Assembly (NCBI GenBank): GCA_900541415.1
Contig: UQJP01000030.1
Coordinates: forward strand, 1-44,294
Source of the DNA: an uncultured Odoribacter sp.
GTDB taxonomy: Bacteria > Bacteroidota > Bacteroidia > Bacteroidales > Marinifilaceae
Length of the DNA: 44,294 nucleotides
Direction: 5' to 3'
Shown: positions 43,568 through 44,294 of the stretch, one piece after another
Layout of the letters: each line of letters starts with the position of its first letter
Numbering within the stretch: position 1 is the stretch's first letter
Position numbers and translations under genes: made by a program
The notes under the pieces: model-generated
What the model saw: the letters and a program-made list of their open reading frames with translations, nothing else
Told to the model about the DNA's origin: nothing
Database searches by the model: none

Positions 43568-43741
43568 AAAAAACGGTTCCGCCTTTCCCGTTGCATGTCA
43601 CTTCAAGGAAGCCGGGGGCACATTAATGCTCCCCACGGGGGTACGGAACCGAATATCGGCAAAAGCAGCAGGCATAAAAATACCTGCTACTGAAAAAGCA
43701 GGTTCTCTGCTTCCTTATATGTGACATGCACCACAAATATA
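43568..43741 (-). promoter_or_regulatory. Structured leader with candidate attenuator upstream of the unknown-protein operon
   Basis: On the minus strand: -7 box TATATTTG (43741-43734); a long hairpin formed by TGCATGTCAC (43730-43721) plus AAGGAAGC (43716-43709) with GCTTCCTT (43612-43605) plus GTGACATGCA (43601-43592); inner hairpins AGCAGG/CCTGCT and a GC-rich one at 43615-43636; then CGGTTCCG (43651-43644) pairing with CGGAACCG (43581-43574) followed by six T. The last pairing crosses the long hairpin, so the two folds exclude each other or form a pseudoknot. The geometry suggests transcription attenuation. Confidence 0.55.
43623..43727 (-). CDS. Candidate 34-residue leader peptide (aromatic- and Cys-rich)
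   Basis: An ATG within the 5' arm of the long leader hairpin opens a 34-codon frame (MSHIRKQRTCFFSSRYFYAC, then CFCRYSVPYPRGEH) ending in TAA. It has four Cys, four Phe, four Tyr and many Arg, and its codons cover the inner hairpins and the first arm of the terminator. Its start lies at the predicted transcript 5' end, so it may be leaderless. A second frame (ATG MPAAFADIRF) overlaps it. Either could control folding of the leader. Confidence 0.35.
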   Translation of the reverse strand: MSHIRKQRTCFFSSRYFYACCFCRYSVPYPRGEH

Positions 43742-43832
43742 CAACAAATTTTGATTTATTATGATTGGATGAAATTATTCTGTTTCTTTTAATTATATCT
43801 GACTGAAAATCACAAAGTTTGCTCTGTTGTAT

Positions 43833-43856
43833 TGTCGTACGTACGTGAGTACGACA
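43833..43856. repeat. Inverted repeat TGTCGTAC / GTACGACA
   Basis: Eight-base arms separated by eight bases, in AT-rich surroundings. GC-containing dyads of this kind are often operators or origin/nick-site elements; which one is not visible. Confidence 0.5.
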
Positions 43857-43866
43857 GTAAATCTAT

Positions 43867-43953
43867 GAATCAGTACAATAGTGTCATTGTGAAACTGTAA
43901 ATCAGTGTAGAAATAGATTTATAAATCAATGAATTATCAGTAAATTGAATCAA
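43867..43953. repeat. Four iteron-like direct repeats RAATCARTR
   Basis: GAATCAGTA, AAATCAGTG, AAATCAATG, GAATCAATA at about 43867, 43899, 43923 and 43947. The last three are spaced exactly 24 bp, the first 32 bp. Short and AT-rich, so chance is possible, but the spacing is regular. Confidence 0.35.
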
Positions 43954-44187
43954 TATATATTTGAATATTTGAGGATGTATTGGTCATGTTTTGCTAATTT
44001 AATATTGATTTTTGTGTCTATACTTCCCAGAATACGGATGTTTTGGCAGAATCGTCAGAATGGCTTCGTAATGGCAGCTTTTGACACTACTGTATATAGC
44101 AATTCATCTTCTTTTCTAATGTAGTTTTGTTCTGAGCAAATGCAACCAGTTTATAAATTTCTGAATTTATTTATAGACTATTTATCC

Positions 44188-44210
44188 AATCCGTTTTAGA
44201 ACGGATTTTT
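44188..44210 (+). terminator. Terminator-like hairpin near the right edge
   Basis: AATCCGTT (44188-44195) pairs with AACGGATT (44200-44207), then TTT. It is oriented to end plus-strand transcription; no plus-strand gene ending there is visible. A second small dyad ATGTTC/GAACAT (44211-44226) follows. Confidence 0.6.
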
Positions 44211-44294
44211 ATGTTCGTCAGAACATAGCATCCTAAGTTAATATGCAAGTAAAATGAAGAAAAAATGATGATTGATAAACACAAACTACACTTA

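Larger units (their letters stand above)
40107..44294. mobile_element. Left end of an integrative element inserted at tRNA-Lys (right end outside window)
   Basis: The inference rests on a tRNA 3' end followed by a same-strand tyrosine integrase of the conjugative-transposon type, a RhuM-like gene, unknown small proteins, and lower GC with different codon style than the flanking chromosome. A phased direct repeat TATTCGTCCA (40260-40269, 40271-40280) between tRNA and integrase looks like an arm-binding site. No second copy of the tRNA 3' end is seen in the window, so the far boundary and cargo are unknown. Confidence 0.7.
43742..44294. other. Gene-free control region with inverted and direct repeats
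   Basis: About 550 bp, very AT-rich. It holds an 8-bp inverted repeat TGTCGTAC/GTACGACA (43833-43856), four copies of RAATCARTR (about 43867-43953) and a terminator-like hairpin (44188-44210). No credible gene larger than 28 codons. Confidence 0.5.

Noticed and set aside
43592..43730. Invertible promoter flanked by inverted repeats
   Set aside because: The 10-bp arms fit an RNA hairpin with continued pairing (AAGGAAGC/GCTTCCTT) and inner stems better than a recombinase site, and no serine or tyrosine invertase is adjacent to it.
44038..44124. 28-codon plus-strand frame (MFWQNRQNGFVMAAF...)
   Set aside because: Protein-like but too short, with no promoter or recognised family; kept only as a note.

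Overview
The window reads as chromosome of a gut Bacteroidales bacterium. The evidence is Bacteroidetes-type promoters (TTTG, 19 bp, TAnnTTTG), a very short small SRP RNA, the order xerD / aroQ / pyk, Bacteroidetes-only families (DUF5063, Tex with a short N-terminus, GH109 oxidoreductase-fold glycosidase, OMP_b-brl-type porin), and many secreted glycosidases. I cannot fix the genus from sequence alone.

Layout. Positions 2-7540 hold a tight plus-strand operon for amino-sugar or sialoglycan use: a kelch/sodium-symporter fusion cut by the window edge, an N-acylglucosamine 2-epimerase, a double-SGNH sialate O-acetylesterase, a GH20 beta-hexosaminidase and an SGNH esterase. Positions 7777-18094 are mostly housekeeping: GNAT, SPOR protein, miaA, HEAT protein, xerD, aroQ, pyk, an MFS transporter, a small outer-membrane barrel, mscL with an orphan RND adaptor, and a nucleotidyltransferase-like protein. 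Positions 18394-19181 hold a stable-RNA transcription unit on the minus strand (SRP RNA, two tRNA-Thr) followed by what looks like debris of an integrase. Positions 19391-22603 hold a GAF protein plus histidine kinase with a degenerate receiver, a DEDD exonuclease, a DUF5063 protein and tRNA-Ser. Positions 23139-36237 hold tex, a GH95-like plus GH36 pair of secreted glycosidases, a copper P-type ATPase with a separate small HMA protein, and a GH109 enzyme. An AsmA-like protein and a ComEA-like helix-hairpin-helix protein follow on the minus strand.

From tRNA-Lys (40034-40106) to the right edge lies the start of an integrative element: a tyrosine integrase of the IntDOT type, a RhuM-like DNA-binding protein, and a minus-strand operon of unknown proteins. 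That operon is preceded by a remarkably structured leader (43568-43741) that carries a small aromatic- and Cys-rich peptide ORF, a long hairpin and a terminator whose arms conflict with that hairpin. I regard this leader, together with the repeat-rich control region to its right, as the most likely undescribed system here. The element's far end is outside the window.

How it fits together. GH20, SASA esterase, epimerase and symporter, together with GH95-like, GH36 and GH109 enzymes, would let the cell strip acetyl, GlcNAc/GalNAc, fucose and galactose caps from host mucin-type glycans. No SusC/SusD pair is visible. Three tRNA genes (Thr, Ser, Lys) each show possible or clear signs of integration just downstream of their 3' ends, so the window may record repeated tRNA-targeted insertion.
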